64,000 nt of DNA, taken from contig NZ_JANZXA010000001.1 in NCBI RefSeq assembly GCF_025153475.1, forward strand, positions 612,643 to 676,642, read 5' to 3'. The notes under the pieces were generated by a model. It was not told the DNA's origin. It did not search any database and was given only the letters and a program-made list of their open reading frames with translations. A program made the translations under genes and the position numbers. This DNA comes from Novosphingobium mangrovisedimenti. GTDB lineage: Bacteria > Pseudomonadota > Alphaproteobacteria > Sphingomonadales > Sphingomonadaceae. This document shows, piece after piece, positions 17,161 through 27,645 of this stretch (its first letter is position 1; every line of letters starts with the position of its first letter).

Positions 17161-17700
17161 CTACCAGTACTTCATCTCGATCCGGATCGACTTGACGCCC
17201 GACCCCACCGGCACCCCGACCTTGGTATAGCTGGGCTTGCCCAGGTTGAAGACGTTGATCGAGGGGTTGTTCGACATGCCGCCGCCATCGGTCGTGATGT
17301 CGGTACTGCCATTGCCGTTGATGTCGTGACGCGCCGCCACACCGTACGTGCCCGACGCGGGGACCGGCAGGCAGAAAGTCATCGTTCCGGCCTTGGCGGG
17401 CACTTCGATGCGCGAGAGCCACTTGCCCTTCTTCAGCCACTCGTCCGAGGTCGCCCGGTAGGTCTGGATGCGCACGGTGCCCTGCGAGGTCTTGACGCCG
17501 TCCAGCGTCACCATGACCGCCGGCGGCGAACCGGCCGTGCACCGGGTCATGTCGTTACCGATCTTGTTGCGATACTGCGCGACGGCCGGCGCGGGCACGG
17601 CAAGCCCCATCGTGCAGACGATGGCAAGACCTGCTGCAATTGCCCTGCCCGCCTTCCGCGATCCGGGACCGATCTGTTTGCTGGAATTAATCGTGGTCAT
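17161..17700 (-). CDS. DUF2141 domain secreted protein
   Basis: A 179-residue exported protein. The N terminus has basic residues, a hydrophobic core (AIAAGLAIVCTMGLAVPAPAVAQ) and a likely AxA cleavage site near residue 41. The body has the DUF2141 pattern: a strand with GTVRIQTY, a GTYGVAARHDINGNG loop resembling a calcium-binding turn, and a closing KSIRIEMKY strand. The function of DUF2141 is unknown. It converges with the preceding NTP transferase (three bases apart) and is divergent from rpe, with a 281-base region between them (17701-17981) in which I see no gene. Confidence 0.85.
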   Translation of the reverse strand: MTTINSSKQIGPGSRKAGRAIAAGLAIVCTMGLAVPAPAVAQYRNKIGNDMTRCTAGSPPAVMVTLDGVKTSQGTVRIQTYRATSDEWLKKGKWLSRIEVPAKAGTMTFCLPVPASGTYGVAARHDINGNGSTDITTDGGGMSNNPSINVFNLGKPSYTKVGVPVGSGVKSIRIEMKYW

Positions 17701-17981
17701 TTACGGTCCATGTAGTTGTTCGAGGGGTTCGCATTCAATGGTCTTGAGAACCCTTCGTGTTCTTTCAAAAAATGGCCGATGCCCCGTGAATGCCGACTGA
17801 ATTGAGGTCCGCCCGGCCTGCGCCACCGCCGCATTGCCGCCCGCACATACTCCGTCCACATGCGAATTGATCCCCGTTCGACCCGAATTCACCATATCCT
17901 GTGTGGAAAACGCGTGTCCGGACGCTTTGCGCCCAAGTCATGGTGATCTATTCTGCGGCGTTAAGGAGTTTCGTTTCCCGC

Positions 17982-18644
17982 ATGACCGTCCCGCTTATTT
18001 CCCCGTCCATTCTATCTGCCGATTTTGCACGTCTGGGCGAAGAAGTGCGCGCCATCGACGAAGCCGGCGCCGACTGGGTTCACGTCGACGTGATGGACGG
18101 CCATTTCGTGCCCAACATCACGATCGGCCCGGCGGTGGTCAAGGCGCTGCGCCCCCATTCCGACAAGCCCTTCGACGTCCACCTGATGATTTCGCCGGTG
18201 GACGCCTATCTCGAGGCTTTTGCCGAGGCCGGGGCGGACATCATCACCGTCCATCCCGAAGCCGGACCCCACGTCCACCGCACCGTGCAGACCATCAGGA
18301 ATCTGGGCAAGAAGGCGGGCATCTCGCTCAACCCGGCAACGCCGGCCAAGATGCTCGACTACCTGATCGACGAGATCGACCTGGTGCTGGTGATGAGCGT
18401 CAACCCCGGCTTCGGCGGACAGAGCTTCATTTCCAGCCAGCTGCGCAAGATCGAGGCGGTCCGGAAGATGATCGAGAAATCCGGCCGCGACATCCGGCTG
18501 GAAGTCGATGGCGGGGTCGATGCGAAAACGGCGCCGCTCTGCGTATCGGCAGGGGCAGACGTGCTGGTTGCCGGATCGGCGACATTCCGCGGCGGCCCCT
18601 CGCAATACGCCGCGAACATCAAGACGCTGAAAGGGCTGGTATAA
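17982..18644 (+). CDS. rpe: ribulose-phosphate 3-epimerase
   Basis: A 220-residue TIM-barrel enzyme interconverting ribulose 5-phosphate and xylulose 5-phosphate in the pentose phosphate pathway. Signatures are [41 protein letters not shown] and [11 protein letters not shown], all at the expected positions. I start at 17982 because AAGGAG lies 13 bases upstream and because family members begin three to seven residues before PSILSADF. The next gene starts four bases after the stop, so rpe and the heparinase-like gene are probably one transcript. Confidence 0.95.
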   Translation: MTVPLISPSILSADFARLGEEVRAIDEAGADWVHVDVMDGHFVPNITIGPAVVKALRPHSDKPFDVHLMISPVDAYLEAFAEAGADIITVHPEAGPHVHRTVQTIRNLGKKAGISLNPATPAKMLDYLIDEIDLVLVMSVNPGFGGQSFISSQLRKIEAVRKMIEKSGRDIRLEVDGGVDAKTAPLCVSAGADVLVAGSATFRGGPSQYAANIKTLKGLV

Positions 18645-18647
18645 ACA

Positions 18648-20552
18648 GTGGCCACCAAAACCCGCCAGCGGCCAACGACCAGGACCCCGGACACTATCCG
18701 GGCGATCCCGTTGCCGACAGCGGTCGAGGAGGGTGTTTTGGACCAGAGCCTGCGCGATCCTGAAATAAAGGCGGACACCGTGGCTCCGGCATCCGCCAAC
18801 GAAACCGAGGGACCTGCCGAGCAGGTCGAGACGGGCAGGGAACTGGCCCTCGCCGACTTCTCGCCGCCTTCGGTCAACGTGGGCGAGCGGCTGATCCGCA
18901 TGGCCTATCGCATGGGCATTCCCAGCTCCATGCTCACATCGCCGATGGGCAAGAAGAGCAAGACGCGTCTTCTCGCGACGGTCAACAACACCCTGCCCGG
19001 CAACCGCGTGGCCGGAACCGCGATCCGCGCCGGGCACTTCCTCGTCCACGGGGCCAAGACGCCGATCGCGCAAGTCGACTATGCCGGGGCCGCCCGGGTG
19101 ACGCCGCCGCTCGAGAAAGTCGTGCACTCGTTCTCGTGGCTGACCGACCTCGAGGCCTGCGCCGCCCGCGAACAGGGCGCACCGATCGCCGAGCGCATCC
19201 TGACGTCCTGGCTCCAGGCCAATCCCACCCCGCCCTCCAAGCCGGGCAAGGGCCCCGCCTGGAGCGTCGGCAACACCGGCATGCGGCTGATGAACTGGCT
19301 GGTTCACGCGCCGCTGATCCTCTCGGGCGAAAAAGCGCTGCGCTCGCGCACGCTGGGCCACATCGGCGAGACCGCCCGCTGGCTGGACCGCCATGTCACC
19401 CGCGGCGAGGACCGTCTGGCCGAAGTCGCCGGATGGTGCGGGATCGTCGCTGCCGGCCTGCTCCTGCCCGACGGCCGCCCGCGCCGCCTCTATGGCGAGG
19501 CCGGGCTGATGAAGGCCCTGGGCGAGCTGATGGGCGACGACGGCGGCGTGCTCTCGCGCAGCCCGCTCGCGCAGATGGAAGCGATCGCGCTGCTGGTGCG
19601 GCTGCGCAACTGCTATCACGCCACCCGCCGCGACGCCCCGGAATCGATGGAGCGCGTGGTCCATATGCTGGTGCCGCCGCTGCTGGCGCTGACCCACGGC
19701 GACGGCTCGCTGGGGTCCTGGCAGGGTGGCTGGGCGATCGATGCCGAAGACGTGGGCGCACTGGTCAAGGCCAGTGGCGTGCGCACCCGCCCCCTGCGCG
19801 ACGTGCGCCAGTGGGGCTATCAGCGCGCGGTCGCGAACAAGACCATCCTGCAGTTCGATACCTCGCCACCGCCGATGCCCCAGCATGCCCGCTATGGCTG
19901 CGCCTCGACGCTGGCCTTCGAGCTTTCGCACGCGGGACATCGCCTGATCGTCAACTGCGGCGGCGCCGCAAGCGGGGGCGGGCTGGTGCCGGTACGGCTC
20001 GAACAGGGCCTGCGTGCCACGGCCGCGCATTCCACACTCACGCTCGACGATGCCAATTCCACCGCGATCCTGATCAACGGCGCGATCGGTTCGGGCGTCA
20101 ACCAGGTCGATGTCGACCGCAAGACCCTGCCGCAGGAAAACGGTGCTGCGGCGACCCGGCTGGAGGCCAGCCACAACGGCTACGCCGCACGCTACGGCCT
20201 AACGCACCGCCGCATCCTGATCCTGCGCGACGACGGGACGGAACTGCGCGGCGAGGACATGCTGCTGCCCTCGACGCGCAAGGGCAAGCGCGGCAAGGTC
20301 GGCTTCGCCATCCGCTTCCACCTCGGCACCGATGTCGACGTGGCGCTGACCGCCGACGGGCAGGGCGCGGGGCTGGCGCTGCCCGATGGTTCCTACTGGC
20401 AGTTCCGGTCGGGCGCGGGCGAAGTGACGCTCGAGGATTCGCTCTGGGTCGACGGCCAGGGACGGCCGCAGGCCACGCAGCAGCTTGTCATCCAGGGCCT
20501 CGTCTCGCGCGGTGGCGGCAACTTCGGCTGGCTTCTCAAAAAGATGAGCTGA
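18648..20552 (+). CDS. heparinase II/III family protein
   Basis: A 634-residue protein of the heparinase II/III-like polysaccharide lyase superfamily. An alpha-toroid of about 350 residues is followed by a beta-sandwich domain that starts with YGCASTLAFELSHAGHRLIVNCG and includes AAHSTLTLDDANST, a characteristic stretch of the family. No clear signal peptide is seen, so it may act inside the cell or be exported by another route. Start is GTG at 18648. It follows rpe closely and precedes purH; I recall this arrangement from sphingomonads. The natural substrate is unknown. Confidence 0.88.
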   Translation: MATKTRQRPTTRTPDTIRAIPLPTAVEEGVLDQSLRDPEIKADTVAPASANETEGPAEQVETGRELALADFSPPSVNVGERLIRMAYRMGIPSSMLTSPMGKKSKTRLLATVNNTLPGNRVAGTAIRAGHFLVHGAKTPIAQVDYAGAARVTPPLEKVVHSFSWLTDLEACAAREQGAPIAERILTSWLQANPTPPSKPGKGPAWSVGNTGMRLMNWLVHAPLILSGEKALRSRTLGHIGETARWLDRHVTRGEDRLAEVAGWCGIVAAGLLLPDGRPRRLYGEAGLMKALGELMGDDGGVLSRSPLAQMEAIALLVRLRNCYHATRRDAPESMERVVHMLVPPLLALTHGDGSLGSWQGGWAIDAEDVGALVKASGVRTRPLRDVRQWGYQRAVANKTILQFDTSPPPMPQHARYGCASTLAFELSHAGHRLIVNCGGAASGGGLVPVRLEQGLRATAAHSTLTLDDANSTAILINGAIGSGVNQVDVDRKTLPQENGAAATRLEASHNGYAARYGLTHRRILILRDDGTELRGEDMLLPSTRKGKRGKVGFAIRFHLGTDVDVALTADGQGAGLALPDGSYWQFRSGAGEVTLEDSLWVDGQGRPQATQQLVIQGLVSRGGGNFGWLLKKMS

Positions 20553-20645
20553 GACGCCCGGGCGATCCGTCCGCGTCCCCTTGCTCCAATGCCACACCGG
20601 GCCTAAGGGCGCGCGCAAAGAAAAAATTCGCGAAGGACCCCGCCC

Positions 20646-22238
<1,593 letters not shown>

Positions 22239-22390
22239 TTCGCTCGGGAACGTCCCCGCAATTCATCGCAGCCGCCGCTCCGTTTGCCGCAGAACCGGGC
22301 GGCGGCGCGCGATGTTCACTGGACGGAAAGCAGTTTTGCCCCAAGTGGGCCGCAGCAACCGCAAGACAAATCGGGACCGCAGCGCACACC

Positions 22391-22540
22391 ATGGGACTCT
22401 TCAAGGCCGACTTCTACCGCTTCTTCGTTCTTGGCTTCGCCGGGGGCGCGCTGTTGGTATTCGGCGTGATGGGCATCGGTGGCGGCGCGCCTCTGGCCGA
22501 TAATCTCGTCCCGCCCGCGCAGGCCGACACCCCGCACTGA
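22391..22540 (+). CDS. small single-pass membrane protein
   Basis: A 49-residue frame (MGLFKADFYRFFVLGFAGG...) with one membrane helix at about residues 10-32 (VLGFAGGALLVFGVMGIGGG) and a short polar tail rich in Pro and Ala. It sits between purH and the Fur-type regulator on the same strand. The regular codon choice and the sharp hydrophobic block argue for a real gene, though it is short and no domain is known. Confidence 0.6.
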   Translation: MGLFKADFYRFFVLGFAGGALLVFGVMGIGGGAPLADNLVPPAQADTPH

Positions 22541-22586
22541 CAGGCTGCCGATTGCGCCCGGGGCCGACAGGCCCCATATTGCGGCC

Positions 22587-23048
22587 ATGGCGGTGCATCA
22601 CATCCATCACGAACATAGCGGCGACGGCCTTGTGAAGGCCGCGCGCTCCGCGCTCGTCGAATCGGGGGAGCAGTGGACCGAAATGCGCGCCGACGTGTTC
22701 GCCGCGCTGGCCGAACGCGAATGCCCGGCTTCCGCCTACGACCTGGCCGAGAGCGTTTCCGCCCTGCGCGGCAAGCGGGTGGCGCCCAACAGCGTCTATC
22801 GCATCCTGGACCTGTTCGTGCGCACCAATCTCGCGCGCCGGGTCGAAAGCGCCAATGCCTACATCGCCAACAGCCACCCCGGCTGTCGGCACGACTGCAT
22901 CTTCCTGATCTGCGACAGCTGCGGCAAGGCCATCCACATCGACGACGACCGGCTGACCGGCGCGCTGATCGGGGCCGCGCGCGATGCCGGGTTCGCCGAT
23001 GTCCGCCCGGTGGTGGAACTGCGCGGGACCTGCGCGGACTGCAGCTAG
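22587..23048 (+). CDS. Fur-family metal regulator, probably Zur
   Basis: A 153-residue Fur-type repressor. The N-terminal winged helix (about residues 18-85) contains the recognition region APNSVYRILDLFVRTNLARRVES. The dimerisation part holds HPGCRHDCIFLICDSCGK and a closing CADC, giving the two Cys pairs of the structural zinc site. An N-terminal HHIHHEH cluster may also bind metal. The short spacing and lack of Fe-sensing His-rich features point to zinc uptake control (Zur) rather than Fur, but this is inference. The start at 22587 is preferred; the upstream in-frame extension overlaps the small membrane protein. Confidence 0.85.
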   Translation: MAVHHIHHEHSGDGLVKAARSALVESGEQWTEMRADVFAALAERECPASAYDLAESVSALRGKRVAPNSVYRILDLFVRTNLARRVESANAYIANSHPGCRHDCIFLICDSCGKAIHIDDDRLTGALIGAARDAGFADVRPVVELRGTCADCS

Positions 23049-23055
23049 CCCGCTT

Positions 23056-23580
23056 TCACAGCGCCTTGCGCATGCGGGCCAAAGGCACCGGCGCGCCGCC
23101 GGTGGCGTCCTCCACCCGCTCGATCACCGAATAGCCGGCGGCGGCATAGAGAGGCTCGCCCGCGCGCGTGCCCATGAGCTCGACCGCCGCGAACCCCTCG
23201 TCCCGCGCCGCCGCCTCGCAATGCGCGAGCAGCGCCTTGCCTACGCCGCGCCGCGCGAACGCCGGATCGGTGTACATCGCGCGCACCCGCGCCGGTTCGC
23301 TGGCCGGATCGAGCAGGCGCGGTTCGCGCAGGCCCGTGCTGTGGTCGCCGCCGTAGAGCGTCGCGCGCCGGCTCCAGCCGCCACATCCTGCAATCGCCCC
23401 GTCCAGTTCGGCTACGAAATAGGTCCTGTCGGCGACGAGCTGGCGATCCAGCCCCATGATGGCCCGGCTCGATTCGACCTGATCGGCATCGAGAAATCCC
23501 GACTGCAGCTCTGCTATGGCCGCGTGCATGATCTCGATCAGGCGGGGAAGATCGGCTTCATCGGCAGTACGAACGTTCAA
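23056..23580 (-). CDS. GNAT N-acetyltransferase, probable TTG start
   Basis: A GNAT acetyltransferase of about 174 residues. The acetyl-CoA loop is FARRGVGKALLAHCEAAARDEG, and the N-terminal domain begins VRTADEADLPRLIEIMHAAI. I choose the TTG at 23578-23580 (on the minus strand) as start because GGAGGG lies just upstream at good spacing and the preceding 24 residues (rich in Cys, Asn and Lys) do not fit the family. An ATG at 23652 is the alternative. It converges with the Zur gene, seven bases apart. The substrate is unknown. Confidence 0.8.
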   Translation of the reverse strand: MNVRTADEADLPRLIEIMHAAIAELQSGFLDADQVESSRAIMGLDRQLVADRTYFVAELDGAIAGCGGWSRRATLYGGDHSTGLREPRLLDPASEPARVRAMYTDPAFARRGVGKALLAHCEAAARDEGFAAVELMGTRAGEPLYAAAGYSVIERVEDATGGAPVPLARMRKAL

Positions 23581-23706
23581 GATTCCCTCCGGGACAAGTT
23601 GTCGCGCCTTCGTCTTATTCGCGCAGGCAATGTTCTGGCAACGCGGCCACACGATGACAGCGGCTGTTAATCGACATGCCCGTCACAAGCGTGTAAGGCC
23701 CGGGGA

Positions 23707-25629
23707 ATGACTGCCAATCCGGCCACCCCTCTTCTCGATACGGTTTCGACGCCCGAAGACCTTCGCAAGCTCACGCCGGCGCAGACGCGCCAGCTTGCCG
23801 ACGAATTGCGCGCGGAGATGATCTCCGCGGTCGGCCAGACCGGCGGCCATCTGGGCTCCGGGCTGGGCGTGGTCGAACTGACCGTGGCGCTCCACTATGT
23901 GTTCAACACGCCCGATGACCGGCTGATCTGGGATGTCGGCCACCAGGCCTATCCGCACAAGATCCTGACCGGGCGGCGCGATCGCATCCGCACCCTGCGC
24001 CAGGCCGGTGGCCTTTCAGGCTTCACCAAGCGTTCCGAAAGCGAATACGATCCCTTCGGCACGGCGCACAGCTCCACCTCGATTTCGGCCGCGCTGGGCT
24101 TTGCCGTAGCCAACAAGATCAAGGGCAATCCGGGCCGCGCCATTGCCGTGATCGGCGACGGCGCGATGAGCGCGGGCATGGCCTACGAGGCGATGAACAA
24201 CGCGCGGCAGGCCGGCAACCGCCTGATCGTGATCCTCAACGACAACGACATGTCGATCGCGCCGCCGGTAGGCGGGCTTTCGGCCTATCTGGCGCAGCTC
24301 GTGTCCTCGCGACCGTTCCTTTCGCTGCGCGACCTGGCCAAGCGCATTTCGCGCAAGCTGCCCGAACCGCTGCACAAGGCCGCCAAGAAGACCGACGAGT
24401 TCGCGCGCGGCATGGCCATGGGCGGCACGCTGTTCGAGGAACTGGGCTTCTACTACGTCGGCCCGGTCGATGGCCACAATCTGGAACAGCTGATCCCGGT
24501 GCTGGAAAACGTGCGCGACGCGGCCGAAGGGCCGTGCCTGATCCATGTCGTGACGCAGAAGGGCAAGGGCTACGCCCCGGCCGAAAACGCCGCCGACAAG
24601 TATCACGGCGTGCAGAAGTTCAACGTCGTCACCGGCGAGCAAGTGAAGGCGCCCGCCGGTCCTCCGAGCTACACCTCCGTTTTCGCCAAGGCGCTGATCG
24701 CCGAGGCCGGGCAGGACGAGCGCGTCTGCGCGATCACCGCCGCGATGCCGAGCGGCACCGGGCTCGACAAGTTCGCCGCCGCCTTCCCCGACCGCAGCTT
24801 CGACGTCGGCATTGCCGAACAGCACGCGGTGACGTTCGCGGCGGGCCTTGCCGCGCAGGGGATGCGCCCGTTCTGCGCGATCTACTCCACCTTCCTGCAG
24901 CGCGCCTTCGACCAGGTGGTGCACGACGTGGCGATCCAGAACCTGCCCGTGCGCTTCGCCATCGACCGCGCCGGGCTGGTCGGTGCCGACGGCGCCACCC
25001 ATGCGGGCTCGTTCGACATCACCTATCTGGCAACGCTGCCCAACATGGTGGTGATGGCCGCCGCCGACGAGGCGGAACTGGTGCACATGACCCACACCGC
25101 CGCGCAGTACGATGCCGGCCCGATCGCCTTCCGCTATCCGCGCGGCAACGGCGTGGGCGTACCTCTGCCCGAGACGCCACAGCTGCTGGAAATCGGCAAG
25201 GGCCGGATTGTCAGGGAAGGCTCCAAGGTCGCCTTGCTCTCGCTGGGCACCCGCCTTGCGGAAGCGCTCAAGGCCGCCGAGACGCTGGAAGCCAAGGGCC
25301 TGTCGACCACCGTTGCCGACCTGCGTTTCGCCAAGCCGCTCGACAGCGAACTGATCCGCAAGCTGATGCTGAGCCACGAAGTCGTGGTGACGCTGGAGGA
25401 AGGCTCCATCGGCGGCCTCGGCGCCCATGTCCTCACGATGGCGAGCGACGAGGGGCTGACCGACGCCGGCCTCAAGATCCGCACCATGCGCCTGCCCGAC
25501 ATCTTCCAGGATCAGGACAAGCCCGAGGCACAGTACGACGCGGCGGGCCTCAACGCACCGCAGATCGTCGATACGGTGCTGAAGGCCCTGCGCCACAACA
25601 GCGCTGGGGTTGAAGAGGCGCGGGCCTGA
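23707..25629 (+). CDS. dxs: 1-deoxy-D-xylulose-5-phosphate synthase
   Basis: A 640-residue thiamine-diphosphate enzyme joining pyruvate and glyceraldehyde 3-phosphate, the first step of the MEP isoprenoid route that also feeds carotenoids and quinones. Family motifs include [38 protein letters not shown] (ThDP site), [17 protein letters not shown] and [18 protein letters not shown]. Full length. A GGGGA ribosome site precedes the ATG. The HNH gene follows with almost no gap. Confidence 0.97.
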   Translation: MTANPATPLLDTVSTPEDLRKLTPAQTRQLADELRAEMISAVGQTGGHLGSGLGVVELTVALHYVFNTPDDRLIWDVGHQAYPHKILTGRRDRIRTLRQAGGLSGFTKRSESEYDPFGTAHSSTSISAALGFAVANKIKGNPGRAIAVIGDGAMSAGMAYEAMNNARQAGNRLIVILNDNDMSIAPPVGGLSAYLAQLVSSRPFLSLRDLAKRISRKLPEPLHKAAKKTDEFARGMAMGGTLFEELGFYYVGPVDGHNLEQLIPVLENVRDAAEGPCLIHVVTQKGKGYAPAENAADKYHGVQKFNVVTGEQVKAPAGPPSYTSVFAKALIAEAGQDERVCAITAAMPSGTGLDKFAAAFPDRSFDVGIAEQHAVTFAAGLAAQGMRPFCAIYSTFLQRAFDQVVHDVAIQNLPVRFAIDRAGLVGADGATHAGSFDITYLATLPNMVVMAAADEAELVHMTHTAAQYDAGPIAFRYPRGNGVGVPLPETPQLLEIGKGRIVREGSKVALLSLGTRLAEALKAAETLEAKGLSTTVADLRFAKPLDSELIRKLMLSHEVVVTLEEGSIGGLGAHVLTMASDEGLTDAGLKIRTMRLPDIFQDQDKPEAQYDAAGLNAPQIVDTVLKALRHNSAGVEEARA

Positions 25630-25630
25630 G

Positions 25631-26200
25631 GTGAAATACAAGCGCCCGCTCAAGATCACGAGCAGGACATCTTCGGTTACCAATGGCTTTGTGCAGGCAA
25701 TTCTACCGGATGCATTGCCGGATCGTGAAGAACACGGCGCAATCCTCGCTATGCTGGAGCAGAACCCCAACAGGCTTACGTGTGTCTACTGCGGCGACCC
25801 AGCACAGCATTGGGATCACCTGAATCCCTATGTCAAAGGCAAGCGGCCTTCGGGCTATCTAAACGAAGCGCGTAATCTCGTACCAGCCTGCGGGCCTTGC
25901 AACACCTCAAAAAGCGGCCATGACTGGCGTGCCTGGATGTTTGGGAACGCAAAAGGATCGCCTGCCACGCGAGGTATTCCCAACTTGAATACACTGGCAG
26001 CCCGCATCGACAATATGGTGGCGCTCAGCGAGCTCAAACCGATTGATCTCAGAACAATGATCGACCCGGAACTTTGGAACCGATATTGGTCACGACTGGA
26101 AGAGATCGAAGCGTTACTCATCGCTGCACAACGCGAAGCGGCCGAAATTCAGGAACAGATTGCGGCATGCGTGCGTCATTCAAGCGGCGCTGAACATTGA
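25631..26200 (+). CDS. HNH endonuclease-like protein
   Basis: A 189-residue protein with a Cys-rich HNH domain: CVYCGDPAQHWDHLNPYVKG and ACGPCNTSKSG place two CxxC pairs around the DH and Asn/Asn positions, the usual zinc-braced ββα-metal nuclease core. A C-terminal coiled region (RLEEIEALLIAAQREAAEIQEQ) follows. Base composition and codon use are visibly less G+C-rich than dxs upstream, suggesting acquisition. The start is uncertain: GTG 25631, or a TTG at 25610 overlapping dxs. The role could be phage defence, mobile-element DNA cleavage or unknown. Confidence 0.7.
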   Translation: MKYKRPLKITSRTSSVTNGFVQAILPDALPDREEHGAILAMLEQNPNRLTCVYCGDPAQHWDHLNPYVKGKRPSGYLNEARNLVPACGPCNTSKSGHDWRAWMFGNAKGSPATRGIPNLNTLAARIDNMVALSELKPIDLRTMIDPELWNRYWSRLEEIEALLIAAQREAAEIQEQIAACVRHSSGAEH

Positions 26201-26239
26201 ATAGCTGCGGCAAGACTCTCGGCGTAGATATCCCAATCT

Positions 26240-26323
26240 CGTCATTGCGAGCGTAGCGAAGCAATCCAGAGCCTTGGGCCACGCCGCACTGGATTGCTTC
26301 GGCCTTGCGGCCTCGCAATGACG
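26240..26323. repeat. REP-like intergenic palindrome, copy 1
   Basis: An 84-base imperfect inverted repeat bounded by CGTCATTGCGAGCG and TCGCAATGACG, with inner arms GCAATCCAG and CTGGATTGC. The same design recurs at 43823-43905 and 46793-46879. It lies in the gap (26201-26343) between two convergent genes and could form a long hairpin or act as a bidirectional terminator. Confidence 0.85.
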
Positions 26324-26343
26324 AAATCTGGTACGGATCTGAC

Positions 26344-27645
26344 CTACCAGTCGTACGCCTTCGGCAGCACGCTCTTGTCCAGATCCTTGTAGCGATCCCG
26401 CAGCCGTGTCTGGTGGTTCTCCAGCGGCTGTTCGACGCCGTCGATCCACACCTCGACCGGGGCCGAGGACAGTTCCAGCGGATCGCCGTCCCACAGCACC
26501 ACATCACCCACCGCGCCCGGGGCCAGCACGCCGGCCTTTCCGCCGAAACCGCTGATCTCGGCCGGGACAGAGCTGATCGCCGCGAAGGCCTCGCCCCAGG
26601 TCAGGCCGGCCGCACCGGGCAGTCTGGCGAGCGCGACGAGGTTGCCGGCCTGCTGCGACGCATAGCGGGGCTGGTTGCCGCCGGTGAACATGCCGATGGC
26701 GACTTTCACGCCCGCCTTCGCCATCCGCCCGACATTGGACTGGGTCGCGGCGAGCATCTCGAACTGCGCGGGCAGGTCGCGCAGCGGCATGGTGATCACT
26801 GGCACGTGCGCGGCGGCAATCTCGGACGCGACGAGCCAACCTTCGGCGGCGCCCACCAGAACGAGCTTCAGCTTCGGAAACTCGGACCGGAGCGCCAGCA
26901 CCGCCCGGATGTCTGCAGCCCGTTCGACACCGACGTAGAGCGGCTCGCTGCCATCCAGCACCCTGGCCAGCGCCATGGCATCGGGGCGGGTCAGCATGGC
27001 ATCGCTCTGCCGTGCGGCCCCGGCGGGAAGCGCGGCCAGTTCCTTCGCCTCGCGCAGGGCATTGCGCAGCGCGACATGCGCGGCGACGCGGCTGCCCCCG
27101 GCCAGCTTCGCCCCGGCCTCACCCAGTTCCACGAACTGGAAGGCGCGCGGCTTCATCACCATCGCCGCGTCGTCCGCAAGATCGATCACCGCGCCCTGCC
27201 CGGCGAAAATCGAATTGCCGTTGAAGGCCGCGACCGTCGCGCGCGTCACGCCGCCGGCGCGGCTGATCGCGATGTGCTGGCTGGAGGGATTGAGCGCCGG
27301 CGCCACGTCGAGCGCGGCATTGAACGGAGATTCGTCCGCCTCGGTATCGTTGCTCTCGCTGACCGCCCCCACGTCCCACAGGCCGAGGTCGGTCATGGCC
27401 GTGAACAGACCCGGCGTCACCCATTTGCCGGTGCCGTCGACGGTCTGGATACCCGCAGGCACGGCCACGCCCGCCCCGGCGGCCACGACCTTGCCGCCGC
27501 GCACGACAACGGTGCCATGCTCGATCGGCGCGCCGCCGTCACCGGTGGCGACAGTGGCATTGGTGATAGCGATATCCTGCGCCTGAGCGGCGAACGGAAA
27601 GGCGCAGGCCGCCAGCGCGGCGGCGATCAGGGCGCAGCGGCTCAT
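26344..27645 (-). CDS. amidohydrolase-like protein lacking the metal ligands
   Basis: A 433-residue exported protein of the amidohydrolase superfamily. The signal peptide ends near AFPFAAQA. The small beta domain at each end (ITNATVATGDGG and GDVVLWDGDPLEL) is intact. The barrel, however, lacks the active-site pattern: where active members have HxH after VTPGLID, this protein has VTPGLFTAMTDLG; the later His in VGVERAADI and the final Asp region (VAIGMFTGG) are also altered. It overlaps the upstream amidohydrolase gene by ATGA, so it may be a non-catalytic partner subunit of that enzyme. Activity with other chemistry cannot be excluded. Confidence 0.85.
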   Translation of the reverse strand: MSRCALIAAALAACAFPFAAQAQDIAITNATVATGDGGAPIEHGTVVVRGGKVVAAGAGVAVPAGIQTVDGTGKWVTPGLFTAMTDLGLWDVGAVSESNDTEADESPFNAALDVAPALNPSSQHIAISRAGGVTRATVAAFNGNSIFAGQGAVIDLADDAAMVMKPRAFQFVELGEAGAKLAGGSRVAAHVALRNALREAKELAALPAGAARQSDAMLTRPDAMALARVLDGSEPLYVGVERAADIRAVLALRSEFPKLKLVLVGAAEGWLVASEIAAAHVPVITMPLRDLPAQFEMLAATQSNVGRMAKAGVKVAIGMFTGGNQPRYASQQAGNLVALARLPGAAGLTWGEAFAAISSVPAEISGFGGKAGVLAPGAVGDVVLWDGDPLELSSAPVEVWIDGVEQPLENHQTRLRDRYKDLDKSVLPKAYDW

